Shown piece after piece: positions 34,721 through 47,090 of a stretch of 64,000 nucleotides of DNA. Both the position numbers and the translations under genes were made by a program. The first letter of the stretch is position 1, and every line of letters begins with the position of its first letter. The notes beneath the pieces are model-generated. The model was not told the origin of the DNA and searched no databases. It saw nothing but the letters and a program-made list of their open reading frames with translations. The stretch is from contig JACMZG010000008.1 of the NCBI GenBank assembly GCA_018340805.1, forward strand, positions 16,476,128 to 16,540,127, read 5' to 3'. The DNA is from Microvelia longipes (taxonomy: Eukaryota; Arthropoda; Insecta; Hemiptera; Veliidae).

Positions 34721-35317
34721 TTCTTCTCATAAGGTTGTTTGTATGATGTTTCATTAAAAAATGTTTATTTGTTTATTGGACATTAAAAACGAAGCAAACA
34801 GCATTTGTTTATGCAAATCAGATGTGGTGAGGAAAAGTTGCACGGTACCCCGTTTTTTTTTAACTTAGGTAGATATAATTCAAATATATTTTATTTTATT
34901 TCAGTAATATAATATATCATAAATATTATTTGTATTATATTATTAATAAAGAACTTTATTAAAATATATATATATCTTAGTTATAATTCACAACTATGAT
35001 AGTTGTGAAAAAATTGAATACACAAAATGATACAAATACTATAATGCAAATGCTATTAACTGACACATATAAAGTAATAAATGAAAATATTGACTCTAAA
35101 GACAAATAATTTTAATTTTTAATTCTAAACGCTCGAGCACGACCTTTGCTCATTTGAAGATGTGCTATATAACAAATTTAGTTTTTAATAATACAGTTTG
35201 TACTTTTTAACGAATTTTCTAAGAAAAAAGGAGCTAATGAGATTGGGGCCCATAGAAGGGAGGAGTGAGGGGAGGTAGATTTTTTGGAAGAAAGGGTCTC
35301 CCTGATAAAAAATATGA

Positions 35318-35330
<13 letters not shown>

Positions 35331-35392
<62 letters not shown>

Positions 35393-35402
35393 ATTATATA
35401 TA
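35331..35402. repeat. (CA)n(TA)n compound microsatellite
   Basis: About 30 bases of CA followed by about 40 bases of TA. On the minus strand it follows the SINE-like unit at 35403-35645, as a 3' tail would. Confidence 0.9.
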
Positions 35403-35645
35403 TTAATATTAACTACTATTGAGGGTCCTAAATTTTGTCTAAATACAGGTTCATTTAGAGTTAGGGAGCTTTTACGAGTACCTGATAGGCTCGGAACCAC
35501 CGGCTTGATTGAAACCAACGATTTGAAGGACGACACGTGAAAGAATTTTCATCTCTGGCATGAAAATCCTAGAGGCCCGACCGGGATTGTACCCACACTG
35601 TCTGAATGGCAGGGGCACGTGCTATTACACCACTGGGATCCCCTT
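35403..35645 (-). mobile_element. Probable tRNA-derived SINE
   Basis: The minus strand starts with a tRNA-like head. GTGGTGTAATAGCACG resembles a Pol III A box. About 40 bases later comes GGGTACAATCCCGG, a B box. Then follow an unrelated body of about 160 bases and a microsatellite tail. Acceptor-stem pairing is poor, so this is a retroposon head and not a functional tRNA gene. Confidence 0.5.
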
Positions 35646-36479
35646 TTGTTATGTATGTATTTATGTTTGATTTTTTAGTTGATCATAGAGATTTATTACT
35701 AGAGAGGTCATAGCCTATCTCAATACGTTTAGTACCTTGAAACATCTATTTGGGCCCTCAGAGCGCTGTGAGGATTGAGTTAAGGCTATAATTAATCAAT
35801 TGCCGTCTGCTTTTGACACATTATTTTTGTGCTCTATTTTGTATTTTTAATGCTTTTATGCAATGTTAAGAATACCTACTTTATCGAGTAGTAGCATACT
35901 CATAGATCTTCATATATTTCATGTCTTAAACCCAATTATATTTATAATAAATAGGGCTTAAGCCATAAAAGAAACAAGAGTTTAGTTAAATACATTTATT
36001 AGTTAGACTACTCAAACATTCCTATCAAGGGATAGTTGGTCATTGGACCATTGATACATTTTACTGAATCCCTGGAGAGGATTGAATGAATTATGGATCC
36101 TTAATTAAATATTAATTACATTCTCACACCATGTCTAGAACCACTCTTAAGAGACCTTTCTCAAGTACATCTCCCTCTGTGCTCTCATTCTCTTACTCAC
36201 CTTACCCTCTCCATAAAATCATAAGTTTCTAGCATAGTTAACACTTAATTTTAAATTATAGATTGAGTCAGCATCTTTTAATATCAAATTATCCCAATAA
36301 AATGTTTCTTATTCAAAACATATTATAAGACGTATGAGATATTAAATTAGGACAAATTTGCACGTTTTTTTTAAGTGCCAATGACTAGGCAAAATATGTT
36401 ATCTAAGTTTAAAAAATACATAGTACGGGCAGCACAACTATACTTTAAGTTTTTTTTGTGCCAAGTCTCAACCCTCTAG
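35646..36479. other. Intergenic stretch without recognised gene
   Basis: AT-rich, with no coding or RNA feature recognised. Confidence 0.4.
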
Positions 36480-36625
36480 CATAAACACAACGGGAATTAT
36501 GCATGTATGCACAGATAGACAGCATGATGAAAACCACTTAGAACGTCATGGAAGTTACTGAAACCTCAGTTTCGGATTTTTAGGTTAACACAATACTTTC
36601 CCGTATACCTACGCTGGTAGGTGAG
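36480..36625 (-). repeat. Dispersed repeat family A, copy at 36.5 kb
   Basis: An inverted copy of the family seen at 9930-10090, with the clearest match to it of any copy (TTTTCCTCACCTACC, AAAAATCCGAAACTGAG, ATGACGTTCTAAGTG and TTTTCATCATGCTG on the minus strand). Confidence 0.65.
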
Positions 36626-37530
36626 GAAAAGTAAAAAATGAAACTTACTTTTAGTTTCCAACTATATTCGCTACACTTACACTTGTCCTTAAGTTTTATT
36701 AACTATGATTTTTGTTCTGGCATAAAGTAGATAAGTATTTTGATGGTTGAAAGCCGGTATTAGTCTGGCGTCGTGCTGACACGAAGTTCCCCAGGACTTG
36801 GTAACCGCTCTGATCCCAATCTCACGCACACTTCTATTTTCTCTCGGATCTAACAACCTTTCGCAGAAATGAACTATAATTTTATTATTACACTTGTTTT
36901 TACGACTATTTTTATTTATTTTGTAACAGCATCAGAGTAACCATTTATTAGTATGAATTGCCTTGAAATAACTCAGTTACATCTTTATAAATAGGTATTC
37001 CTGCAAGAATACTTTTTTCATAAAAATATTTATTAAGCTGTAGTTTTACTAACGGTCTGTTATCATAAAATTTATTTTTTGAGGTAGTACGTAATTGAGC
37101 ACTTTATTGGACTGTTTTTAGGATGAGAAGCCAATCATTATTGTTACAGGAGGTTATTTAGTACTTTTCACCTCCGAGGACAATAATGAATGTAAAAAAA
37201 ACTCCTAGGACGTAAAAGTAATTCATATGTTGCCGCCATTACTGTAATGTAGCGTGTTCAAAAAACAATCTGTGTTAAACCTTCATGAGTTTTCTTTAAA
37301 AACGTTCATTTAGTTTCTGTTTTTGTTCGTAGACTATTTTTGTTCGTTTTTAAAAGGTGTTCTAATTGACAATTTTTGTGTGTTTATTTGTAAAGCTTTT
37401 ACATTTTTGAGTAAAAGTGTGAAGCTATGGATGAATTTAATGACGACGATAATACGGAGTTAATTGGACGTTTGTTTTTTTTCAATTAAGTATATAGCGC
37501 AGTTTATTTAATGAGTGCTACCTCAAAAAA

Positions 37531-37632
37531 AATAGTGTATGCCATCCGGCTGAGAATGTCTTTATGTCTTGGCAATCTAATTGCCGTGACATAAAGACAC
37601 ACTTCTCAGCCTAATGGCATAAATAACTATTA
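37531..37632. repeat. 100-bp foldback element
   Basis: The arms (about 37531-37569 and 37586-37632) pair through TATGCCATCCGGCTGAGAA and TTCTCAGCCTAATGGCATA, and continue through GTCTTTATGTC. The loop is itself a small hairpin (GGCAA-tctaa-TTGCC). It is a likely short MITE or solo hairpin. Confidence 0.65.
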
Positions 37633-38116
37633 TTAGTTTTTTTTGTATTACTAAAAATTAATTTTATCAACAATTCTACTTTACCTTATATCCTTCTCGT
37701 TTTGATTAATTGACATATATAATTTGTATCTATTTTATTTTGTTTTGATCTATGACCTGTTTAATTAATTAAATTAAATTTTATATTTTAATAAACTGCG
37801 AAAGAGCGAGGAAGCAGGTTTTGTTTTGATAAGGTGTTAGCCGCCTTATCTAGTATTAATAATTCAAGATGTAAACAAACCCATCTCACCTGATCTATCC
37901 AAATAAATTATGGAGTCAGTCTTTACCTAAACTAAAGAGAAGTATTATTGATAGCTACTAACAATTTAATAATTGATTTCCATGGTGGAAAATTATTATT
38001 TAAATTTTCATTTCTGTGAAATTTAGTTTTCTTAGTAATTTCAAACTATTACACCCAATAGTTAGAAAAGTTTAATTAATTTAATTTCTTTGAAGGACTT
38101 TTTAATTGCCGTTAAC

Positions 38117-38239
38117 TTTTAGCGAATTTCCTTTGGGAAAAAATTCGCTAATGGGATAGGCGTCATGGCGGAATTCGAACCTCGGACCACGACACAAATC
38201 CGTTTCAGAGGTCCCTAATGACGAAAAAAAAAATTTCGC

Positions 38240-38305
<66 letters not shown>

Positions 38306-39800
38306 TTCTAGACACTTTTTGTAAACATTCTATCTTTCGAACGGATTATTATTTTTTAACCAAACTTGGTACAAAAATCAACCTTCGGGAGGACACGGAC
38401 CCTATTGAAAACAAGGTTTTTGTGACGTCATTAACCCGGTTTGCTGAGTCAGCGAAATTTTTAAAAAATCATCAAAATTCAGGGTTAATATTTTTTGCCG
38501 CGAAAAAGGTCAATATTTATGTTTTTTGAGACGCTGAATCGAATGAAACCGGTCCGAAGTTGATACGACCACTCTAAGTGACCTAAAAATTGAAAAACCA
38601 TTGTAAATTACCAAAAACCAAAATTTAGGTCGATAAAAAATAAATTTCGAGTAGGGTGTCGTTTTCTATGTAATTTGGGCGCTGATCGAATGAAACCGGT
38701 CCGAAGACGATACGACCACTTTAAGTTACCAAAAGTCGAAAAAACCACAAAAAATATAGAAAACCAACATTACGGTCGTTGAAAATTAAATTTCGAGTAG
38801 GGTGTCGTTTTCAATGTTTTTTGGGCCTCTGAGTTGAATGGCAGTGGTCCGGAGTCAATACGACCACTCAAACTCAGGGTACCTGGGTTTCACATCCTGG
38901 AAGGGTCGATAATTTTTTATCGTTTTTTTTACTAAATATAAGTTTACAACTAGAAAATAATTCTGGCGCGGTGGTCCGCATGTCGGGCGAATTTCCTTTG
39001 GATGCGAGCTCTCAAACCTGAGTACCTGGGTTCAAATCCTAGTAGGGACAATAATTTTTTATCGTTTTTTTACCTAATATAAGTTACAACTAAAATAATT
39101 CTGGCGCGGTGGTCCGCATGTCGGCGAATTTCCTTTGGATGCGTGTTTCCGTGCTTTTTACATTATATAATTTACAAACTAGTAATAAATAATTCCGGCG
39201 CGGTGGTCCGCATGTCGGGCGAATTTTATTTAGAATGCGTGTTTCCGTGCTAAACAACCCATTTCTTGCTTATGCTAGAACCATGCCCATGCGTGGTTCC
39301 GGTTCATGCTTTAGAACCTAAGCAGTTACTCAATTGTCAAGCACTGCTCGTAACTCATTTTGTCTGTATTTTCCAAACGAAAATGCGCTAAAACCTTTAA
39401 AAGATAACTGACTAAGCTTAAAGATAAGTAACTAATCTTTAAACTAGTGCAATAATAGTGCGTACTTCTAATTTTAGAGGCATAGTTTTGTACAACAACT
39501 GGATGATTATGCGCATTTCCTTTGGAAATACAGACAAATGAGTTACGAGCAGTGCTGACAATTGAGTAACTGCTTAGGTTCTAAAGCATGAACCGGAACC
39601 ACGCAATGGGCATGGTTCTTGTATAAGCAAGAAATGGGTTGTTTAGCGGAAACAAGCATTCTAAATAAAATTCGCCCGACAGCGGACCACCGCGCCGGAA
39701 TTATTTATTTACTAGTTGTAAACTTATATAATGTAAAAAGCACGGAACACGCATCCAAAGGAAAATTCGCCCGACATGCGGACCACCGCGCCAGAATTAT
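38117..39800 (-). mobile_element. Palindromic repeat element, family B, full copy 2 (inverted)
   Basis: Reverse complement of the element at 7711-9353 over its whole length, with the same endpoints. The terminal hairpin is at 38117-38150 and the B-box-like motif near 38180. The (TA)n tract is at 38248-38301, the tRNA-like block near 38820-38905 and the 700-bp foldback at about 39086-39800. It differs from copy 1 by an extra partial duplication of the tRNA-like block (39000-39060, with a better B box GGTTCAAATCC) and by many one-base deletions. Apparent open frames here are chance. Confidence 0.8.
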
Positions 39801-40111
39801 TTACATTTTAAAAAGTTATTTAACTTGTGGAGTGACTGTTAAATAGTAAAACCGTGTTATGTAAGCTTGTTAGTGAAAATAGTGGAATTTTGAGATTTCT
39901 GGCTGGAAAAAATCTTCTTAGTTATTATTCAGTCGTTACTATTACTTGCCTTTGTAAGCAATTTTGAGTATTTAATCTTATGCTATTACAATTTCAAACA
40001 TTTTGGAATTTAAAATTTTCGACATGAATTTCGTACCGGGTACAGAGTACCGCAATAATTTTCCTCAGAACTTTGGACTCGCTTCGCTCGTCTGTAGAAT
40101 GTCATGATTAT

Positions 40112-40225
40112 GTATCGGGACAGTGGACAGGATTTTATCTCTCTAGTTCTAGCGTATCCACCTGGATTCCCTCCGCATAGTTTTTGCAGCGTAAATTGCC
40201 GTATTTAACCACCGTGTGTATGTAG
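40112..40225 (-). mobile_element. Family C TIR transposon fragment
   Basis: Shares TAGTTCTAGCGTATCCACC, TTCCCTCCGCAT and GCAGCGTA with the interior and ends of the elements at 42702-43185 and 57033-57742. Only an internal or one-ended piece remains. Confidence 0.5.
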
Positions 40226-40366
40226 TAATTGTTCACGCAGTCTAAATTGTATTACGTAAAACATAAGAGAACTTAGTGGTTTTCTTTTTTTTTATTACAC
40301 TAGTGCAGCGATTCTCAACCCTTGGGTCGCGACTAAAAATTTGGTATAATGTATAGGACAAATATA

Positions 40367-40534
40367 CGCATTTCCTTTAAGATTTTTAAAAAAGATTAAG
40401 TATCAAGTTGTGACGCTACTGGTCAGGTTATAAAGCATATACCGGAAACTCAAGCAATGAATGAATTATGTGCAGGAAAGGACGAATTTCAAAGAAAATT
40501 CGCCTGGCTTGCAGACCTCCGCGACAGAATTTTT
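40367..40534 (-). mobile_element. Diverged family B foldback arm
   Basis: It preserves in order CGCATTTCCTTT, TAAAGCATATACCGGA, AAAATTCGCC, a GCAGACCTCCGCG segment and CAGAATTTTT. These correspond to the right arm of the B palindrome. It is highly diverged, so an old copy. Confidence 0.5.
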
Positions 40535-42701
40535 AATTATCCTGGTAGTGCAATTGTAGTGAGGCACAAAGTATAATTTAATTTTAAATGCATTAAATTC
40601 AAAAATAATTAGTATTCTATGAGTATTCTAATAAGATTGCTTTTGGACTAAGCAAGGGATCATATAATAAGTAAGTATGATATTCATGCTTTATCAGTGC
40701 CATCTATATGTGCTATTTTTGTACATCTTCTTATACTCTTACTTTATTTTAATATTTTCTTAACTCCCTTCCTCCTGTTCACTCAATGCACTACCCAGGT
40801 ACATTTTCTAGTTTGAAAATTGTGGCAAACCTTATATGTATGTGTTTTAACCTCTTTAAAATATAATATTGAAGAAAAACATGCACTAAACAAATTAATA
40901 TACATTCTAGAATACACATAAAATTAATTAATTTTGACAACTTTAAAACTTTATTTATTTCGGAATGTTGTTTGAATATAGAATATTACTTTAGAAAAAG
41001 AATAATAAATGGAACTTGTAAAAAAAATGAGATGGCTGGAAATTGATTTTCACCTCCAGAGGGAGTTTATCTCTTGGCAGGGTTTGAAACAAAACATTTA
41101 AATAAAATGGCCCTGTTTCCAATATATGAATTTCCTTACCTTTGTAAACAACTTTTTCTGGGTTTCTAATAAAACTCCAAACTCTGTAATGGTTTTCATT
41201 TTCATTGGAAGAATTTGTATAATAAAATAACAAAATATTTTCTATTTCTTAAAGGTTTTACGGACCGTAAAGAAATAACCCACGGATACTAAATATTATG
41301 TTTCAAAAGGCTTTCAGTGGACTCAATCTTATTTTAGGTATAAAATCAAAATAGAAATAATCGACCTTGTAAAACCAATAGAATCTTTAGATGTAGAAAG
41401 TGCAGCTATAAGTGAGAGGACTACGCCTTCCTGAACATGAAATTTCGAGCATTTTAAGACCCTTTTTAGCAGATCTCTTATAATGTGAATAAAGTGCAAA
41501 GTGTAATAAAATAAGACCTTTTAAGCTTGTTGCCTTGATAGAAAAAATTCTGTATTTATGTTTTTTCTGATGCTGGATTGTTTACCTAATTCAGTATGCG
41601 ATAAGACTATTCTAAAATACCGACAAGATAAAAATCCGTAATAAATAACTGAAATAAACTTATTAAACGCTCACCAAAATAAATTTCGAGTCAGCTGTCG
41701 TTCTCGAATAATTAAGAGTCTGTGTACAATAGAACGGTTTCGGAATCGGAAGATTCCAATATAAGTAACCAAAATTACCAGAAAGGTGTGACGTAACCAA
41801 AAATCGAGTACGGGGTACCTCAAAACTTTTCCTTTTTACATCGTATTCGCTACGCTCATCCTCCCTGCTTCGGGCTCACTCCGCTCGTTCTTAAATAGTA
41901 AATGCATCCTTTCCATTCTCAGCGCCCGTGCAGCATGATCACGTATTGAAACGAAACTTGGTGCAATTATTCATTACGTAAAGGCATATACTTATACTAA
42001 ATTTCAACTCAATCAGATTGTTTTCCGATTTTTTTACAATTTTTTTAAAAACGAACATTAAAATCATTTAATAAAAATTGAACCAATGCTGATAATGTGA
42101 TGAAACTTGTGTATGTCAGTCTTACACATGGCTACATGTGTGCTGAGTTTTAAATGCATCCACATTTTTCCGCTATAAATAATAAATATTTTCTCAGTCA
42201 TTATCGCTGTAAATATATTTTCTGGAGAGCACAACTAGGCCTTAAAAGTCATTTACCTATTAAATTTCAATATTCTGGTATAATCAGACCGACGTTTTTA
42301 AAAAAACTACTCGCTAAGTCTTAAAACTCCTAAAACGTATAATTTATATGAATTTCTTATTTCGGAGTTTTAGTGCAAACATAAACTTTTCTTTTAAAAA
42401 TTAATATTTTAAAAATTAGTAGATTAAAAATAAATATGAGTTAAAGAATCTTTTCTGGGACGTTAAGTCAAAGTGAAATTGCCTAGAGTCGAGCGCCGCG
42501 TTTGAATTCTGGGTTTCTAATAAGTTTCCATATTTCATTTTCACACTGTTAGTTGATTTTCCCATGATAATTCTTAGGGCCCATTCTTAGGGGGCCAATT
42601 TCCTCTGAAGTGCCTGTGATTTATTGATCAACAGTCCATTGATTGGTTTATTTTTCGGTTAATGCGAAATAATCTGATTACTAACTGTTCGAGTTTATTA
42701 G
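40535..42701. other. Intergenic stretch; one coding-like fragment
   Basis: Mostly AT-rich repeat-like sequence with GAGCGAAGCGAG-type words on the minus strand near 41840-41890. At 40991-41233 an 80-codon minus-strand frame (for example NHYRVWSFIRNPEKVVYKG) contains an acceptor-like CATTACAG and a donor-like AAAG-gtaagg, so a short exon is conceivable. I could not recognise the product and do not call it a gene. Confidence 0.3.
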
Positions 42702-43185
42702 TACGTTTACACAGTATTCTAAATCCGCGGTTTGTATTAAGTACGATGTCTAAATACGGTTAAATACGTTGTTAGAACCATGCGGAGGGAATCCAGTTGG
42801 ATACGCTAGAACTAGAGAGATGGAATCTAGGTTGATCACCTGATACGCTGTATGTACTTTCAGAGGAGATCGTATTTAACGGATTACCTTCTCGTCGAAC
42901 TGTTATTTTACTTAAATATTACCGCTTTTCATCAAATAACTTTTGAAAAGCGTTAAACTAAATTTTTTAGTTTAATTTTATTATTATGCAAAGAAATCAC
43001 AATTTAAATCGATTTTTTAAATTCCTTATAACCTATGTGAACTTTCTTCATAAAAGACGCGATGTTTTGGTTAAATTAGTTAAGACGTCATCTCACTCGA
43101 TCGACTAAACAAACACAGTGCACTAAGCGGATCGTGTTAAATGCGCATGGAATACGATCACCTATAAAATACGCTGTGTTTACGT
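42702..43185. mobile_element. Family C TIR transposon, copy at 42.7 kb
   Basis: The left end TACGTTTACACAGTAT and right-end complement TACGTAAACACAGCGTAT are terminal inverted repeats. The interior shares ATACGCTAGAACTAGAGAGATGGAATC and similar words with the element at 57 kb, on the opposite strand. It is about 480 bases and non-coding. Target duplication is unclear. Confidence 0.6.
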
Positions 43186-45663
43186 AGTAAATTCAGTTGG
43201 ATTAAAAAAATCCCATTTAAAACATTCTGATGGGATCTATTTTCTTGCTTCAGTTTCTGGTTTATGTCTTATAACCTGAGCAATAGCTTACTACTTGATA
43301 CAAAATGTTTATCAAAATATTGCATAAGGGCATAAGTGCGCTTATGCATTTCACAGGTTAGAAAAAGCTACAGTCGTCATTCCAACACGCAACACAAACT
43401 CTGTACAGCAATTAACACGCTCATAAAAAGCTCAATTCATGTTAATTTTAAAACTTTTTAGCGCATTTCCTTTGAATAAGAAAAAGCTAAAAATTGACAA
43501 CATCAATTGAAAATTATTAATATTTGTATTACCATTGTAATATTGCTATTAATAGTTTATCAATAATTTTAATTTGTTAAGACGGGATAAATTGTATTCT
43601 TTGCATGTTGAGGACAAGGGAAGCGATACAAGGGATCAACGTCCAACTGATAGGTCGTATTGATTTTGTCCCTTCAAAGACTTGCTATGTACACAGCTTA
43701 TCTATAGCTTAGTGTCAGTTGTCCCAGTACTTAACAGACTTATCTTTACTCAAATACTCAATCATTTTCTACTTGAGATAAGTCATTAATTACTTCCTTC
43801 TTGAAGCTTGTATGGATTAAAGTGACTACTGCTTTAGGATTTGAGGGTAAAAGAAAAGACAATTATATTTTCTGGAAATCTCTAATAAATAACTTAATGA
43901 AATATATAAATAATTATTTCATAAATTCACAAAACTTTTAAAATAAATTTATTATTACGTTTTAATTAAAGTATTTAACTCAATTTATTTGCCTATTAAT
44001 TCATTTTAGCCAATTTTCACTTGCCAATTAGCTCAATTTATGTTCAGACATTGTCCGTATAACAGCTTTGGAGGGGGCTGAGAGGGGGGGGGGGGCAATG
44101 AAATCACTCATAATTAGAGAACTGTTAGGAATAAATTTTTGATTTTGGGGTGCCTAATGGTCGGACATTTTTATTTTAATTCCCAAGCCCGGCCTTATTC
44201 ATAAAAATGTTTAAGTTTCAAACCTATGGATCCTAAAACTCATAATACAGTAATTGTCCATAGTCTCTTATATTTAATTAATGTGTTACTGTGAAATTTT
44301 CCCTATATACTAAACGGTTGATTAGATTTCGACGAAATTGAATACAAAAATGAATTCATGTGAGAAATTATTTATTAAATTTCCAAAGAATACCTAACGG
44401 CTTGTTGAAAATAGTGGTTATTTAAAATCGTCCAACTTTTTGAAAGTTGGATGAATTTTGAACCCTCTAACATTTAAAAAAAAATATAAACTATTTGTAA
44501 GTTTTACTTTATTTTGGTTTCTTTAATTTTTACAATTAGATTGGAAATTACTATTCAGGTGCTATTTTAATTATCTTGTCCGAGGACAGTAGATAAGGGG
44601 ATAGCACACCGTTTTCAATTACTTCATTAAATAGCTATGTGCAAATTACTTTCTAAGCTTGATTTAACATTAAGTTATAACACCCTTTGACAGTGGGTTA
44701 TTTAATAATTTTGCAAGGTCGAGTGGATAGTCATGATATTCTGAGGACGAGCGAAGCGAGTCTATTTTTATGACACTTTGGATCACAATTTATAGCATAG
44801 CGAGACCTATGTTTAGGTTTTAGGTCGGGCGAAGAGAGTCTTTAGTTGAGATTAAAAGTACCTGGGTACCCCATACCCAACTTCTTCTTCTTCCAAGTGT
44901 TTATCAGCGATCAATCTTAATAAATTGTTAAACTAAATGATAAGTCAACTAAAATAGCCATTAATTTATTCGTGTAGACTTTAAATTAATTAATCAAAAC
45001 TTGAAATTGTTAGGTGTTAAAATAGTTAAAGATTTATGAGAGATACGGTTACTGTTAGATATATTTTGACAGTATTGTTACCTATAACTCTTTTACTCTT
45101 AGTTTTCACGACAGAGTGCAGCAGACAGCAGTGATTGATATCTCCCACAAGTTACGTTCCTACATAGACTGTGCCTCCGAGTAAAGCGAAACAACACCCA
45201 AAGGAAACCGGCCCTGCTCTATATCACTTCAACACTACTTTAAATATATCTGTTTTGTATCGTTCGATACTTTAGATATTTGAGTTTACGCCAAAATATA
45301 AAAATTTTACGTGTTAAAAATATGTGCGAATTTACGACTCATTATTTTTTTTTCAACAACGTTATACATAGAGGAAAAACTATTTACGAAAAACCTATTT
45401 GGAACCTGAAATATTTTTAATCCGAAAATCTTTTGCAATTGGTGTTTAAGCGAGTAACAAGAAATAATAGTTTACTTTAATTAACATCAAATGATAAACA
45501 TTATTACAAATAACTAGTGTAAACACTTCAGCACAGAAATATACCTTTTCTCTAATCGTCTAATTACTGGAATAAGCTTTGTTTCCTTCTTAAGAGTATT
45601 AAACTTGTATTAAGTTTTATTACTTTTTCTCATTTATACTGTAAATATATAGAAAAAGGAACA
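43186..45663. other. Intergenic stretch without recognised gene
   Basis: AT-rich. It has a short trace of the family B spacer (TTTTAGCGCATTTCCTTTG at about 43459), a G-run at 44086-44095, and repeat-like words CTGAGGACGAGCGAAGCGAG near 44741. No coding or RNA feature was recognised. Confidence 0.4.
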
Positions 45664-46385
45664 CCACTTTACATAATTAGACAAGAATTCAATTTAGAAA
45701 ATGTATCAATAAGAATACTTCAGCTAAGCCTAAAATACATTAACCATATTTATGGTCTAAAAGAAAATAATTTGTTAAAAATCGCTTTTAATCGTCTTTT
45801 GTTTTTGGATTCTGCTCCTAATAATGACATCAGGTATAATTGGATAAGCAAAGTAAAGCAGATTCTTAAATCTGTAAGTCTTGATACAGACTTCATTTTT
45901 ATCAACTTTTGAGAACAAAACAATTAATGACATTACTAACTTATACTCCCAGAAACTTAAACAGACAGACTTAGAAAGAATACAGCAATCTACTTACAGC
46001 GACTTATACAGGGTACTTAACAGCTTCAACCATGACGACTCTAACTATTTAAATACTAACTTGCACCTTACTTTTCCTCAGCAAAAATTGTTAGCTCAAA
46101 TTCGTACCAATGGTTATGATGTAATTAAAATTACTATAAGAGGTATCTTGTACAAAATCAAAACTAACGAAATGTGCATGGTTTGCAACATGCATGAACA
46201 CGAAACTCCGAAACTCTAGCTCATATTATACTAAGGTGTCCAAGATATTCAATACTTAGAACAGAGCTATTGCCTTCGCAAGTAATCACGTCTAAATGGT
46301 CTGTAAACACCAAAACAGCTTCGATTATTGGCTCATCAATCAAAAAAGAAGTTTTAAATATTTTTTCATTAACTTATTAAAACTT
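45664..46385 (+). pseudogene. Non-LTR retrotransposon, C-terminal reverse transcriptase fragment
   Basis: The translation runs HYIIRQEFNLENVSIRILQL, LKYINHIYGL, KIAFNRLLFLDSAPNNDIRYNW. After a frame change near 45880 come a helical region and a zinc-knuckle-like end CMVCN...HETPKL, then in another frame HIILRCPRY. The order and the C-x-x-C...H...C end resemble the last part of Jockey/CR1-type elements without RNase H. At least two frame breaks make it inactive. The catalytic reverse transcriptase core is missing. Confidence 0.6.
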
Positions 46386-46751
46386 AGATCATTTCATTTA
46401 ATTGAATGACTTTAATCAAATAATATTACTAATTCCATGAATGAATTTACTATTAGTATTTATAGTTAAAAGCATCAATATATTCAATCACAGAAGACAA
46501 ATATTTTTATTTGTTTATTATTATTACTTATTTACTTCATTGTATTTTATTTAAAGGTTTTAAGATATTTTGTTTATTTAAAGGTTTTAAGTTTCAAAAA
46601 ATTGTTTTTTTCTATTATTTTTTTTTCAATAGAATTATCATGTTGTACTACCTTATTACAGCAAGATTTAATTATTATTTTTATATATTTGTAACCATCT
46701 CTTTAGTATAAGCTTAAAAACAAATAAAGATATTTATTTACTATTATTATT

Positions 46752-46900
46752 AAATATATAGAAAAAGGATTGTGTTCGAACAAATATCCGAAACCGGAAT
46801 TTCACCTGAATCATCCGTTTCAAATGTTTTTAAGACCTCCAGAGTGACGATTTGTGTAAGAGTGTCTAATGTCCTCGTGGCTACCCGTATAGTTGAATTT
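46752..46900 (+). repeat. Dispersed repeat family A, copy at 46.8 kb
   Basis: Contains TATATAGAAAAAGGATTGTG, ATCCGAAACCGGAATTTCAC, TTTTTAAGACCTCCAGAGTG and GAGTGTCTAATGTCC in the family order. Confidence 0.6.
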
Positions 46901-47020
46901 AAGTTAAAAAATTAGGTCTAGTAGTATTATCCGGAAAATATTTTTTCTATGAAGCCATTTCCCATCAAGCTCAGCAAAAATTTAATTTATCATGGAATCA
47001 AGTCCACATGTAAATTCTAT

Positions 47021-47021
<1 letters not shown>

Positions 47022-47089
<68 letters not shown>
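47022..47089. repeat. (TA)n microsatellite
   Basis: About 68 bases of TA. Flanks at 46901-47021 and 47090-48461 are repeat-like with no gene; GAGGACGAGCGAAACGAGTC words occur near 47405. Confidence 0.95.
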
Positions 47090-47090
<1 letters not shown>

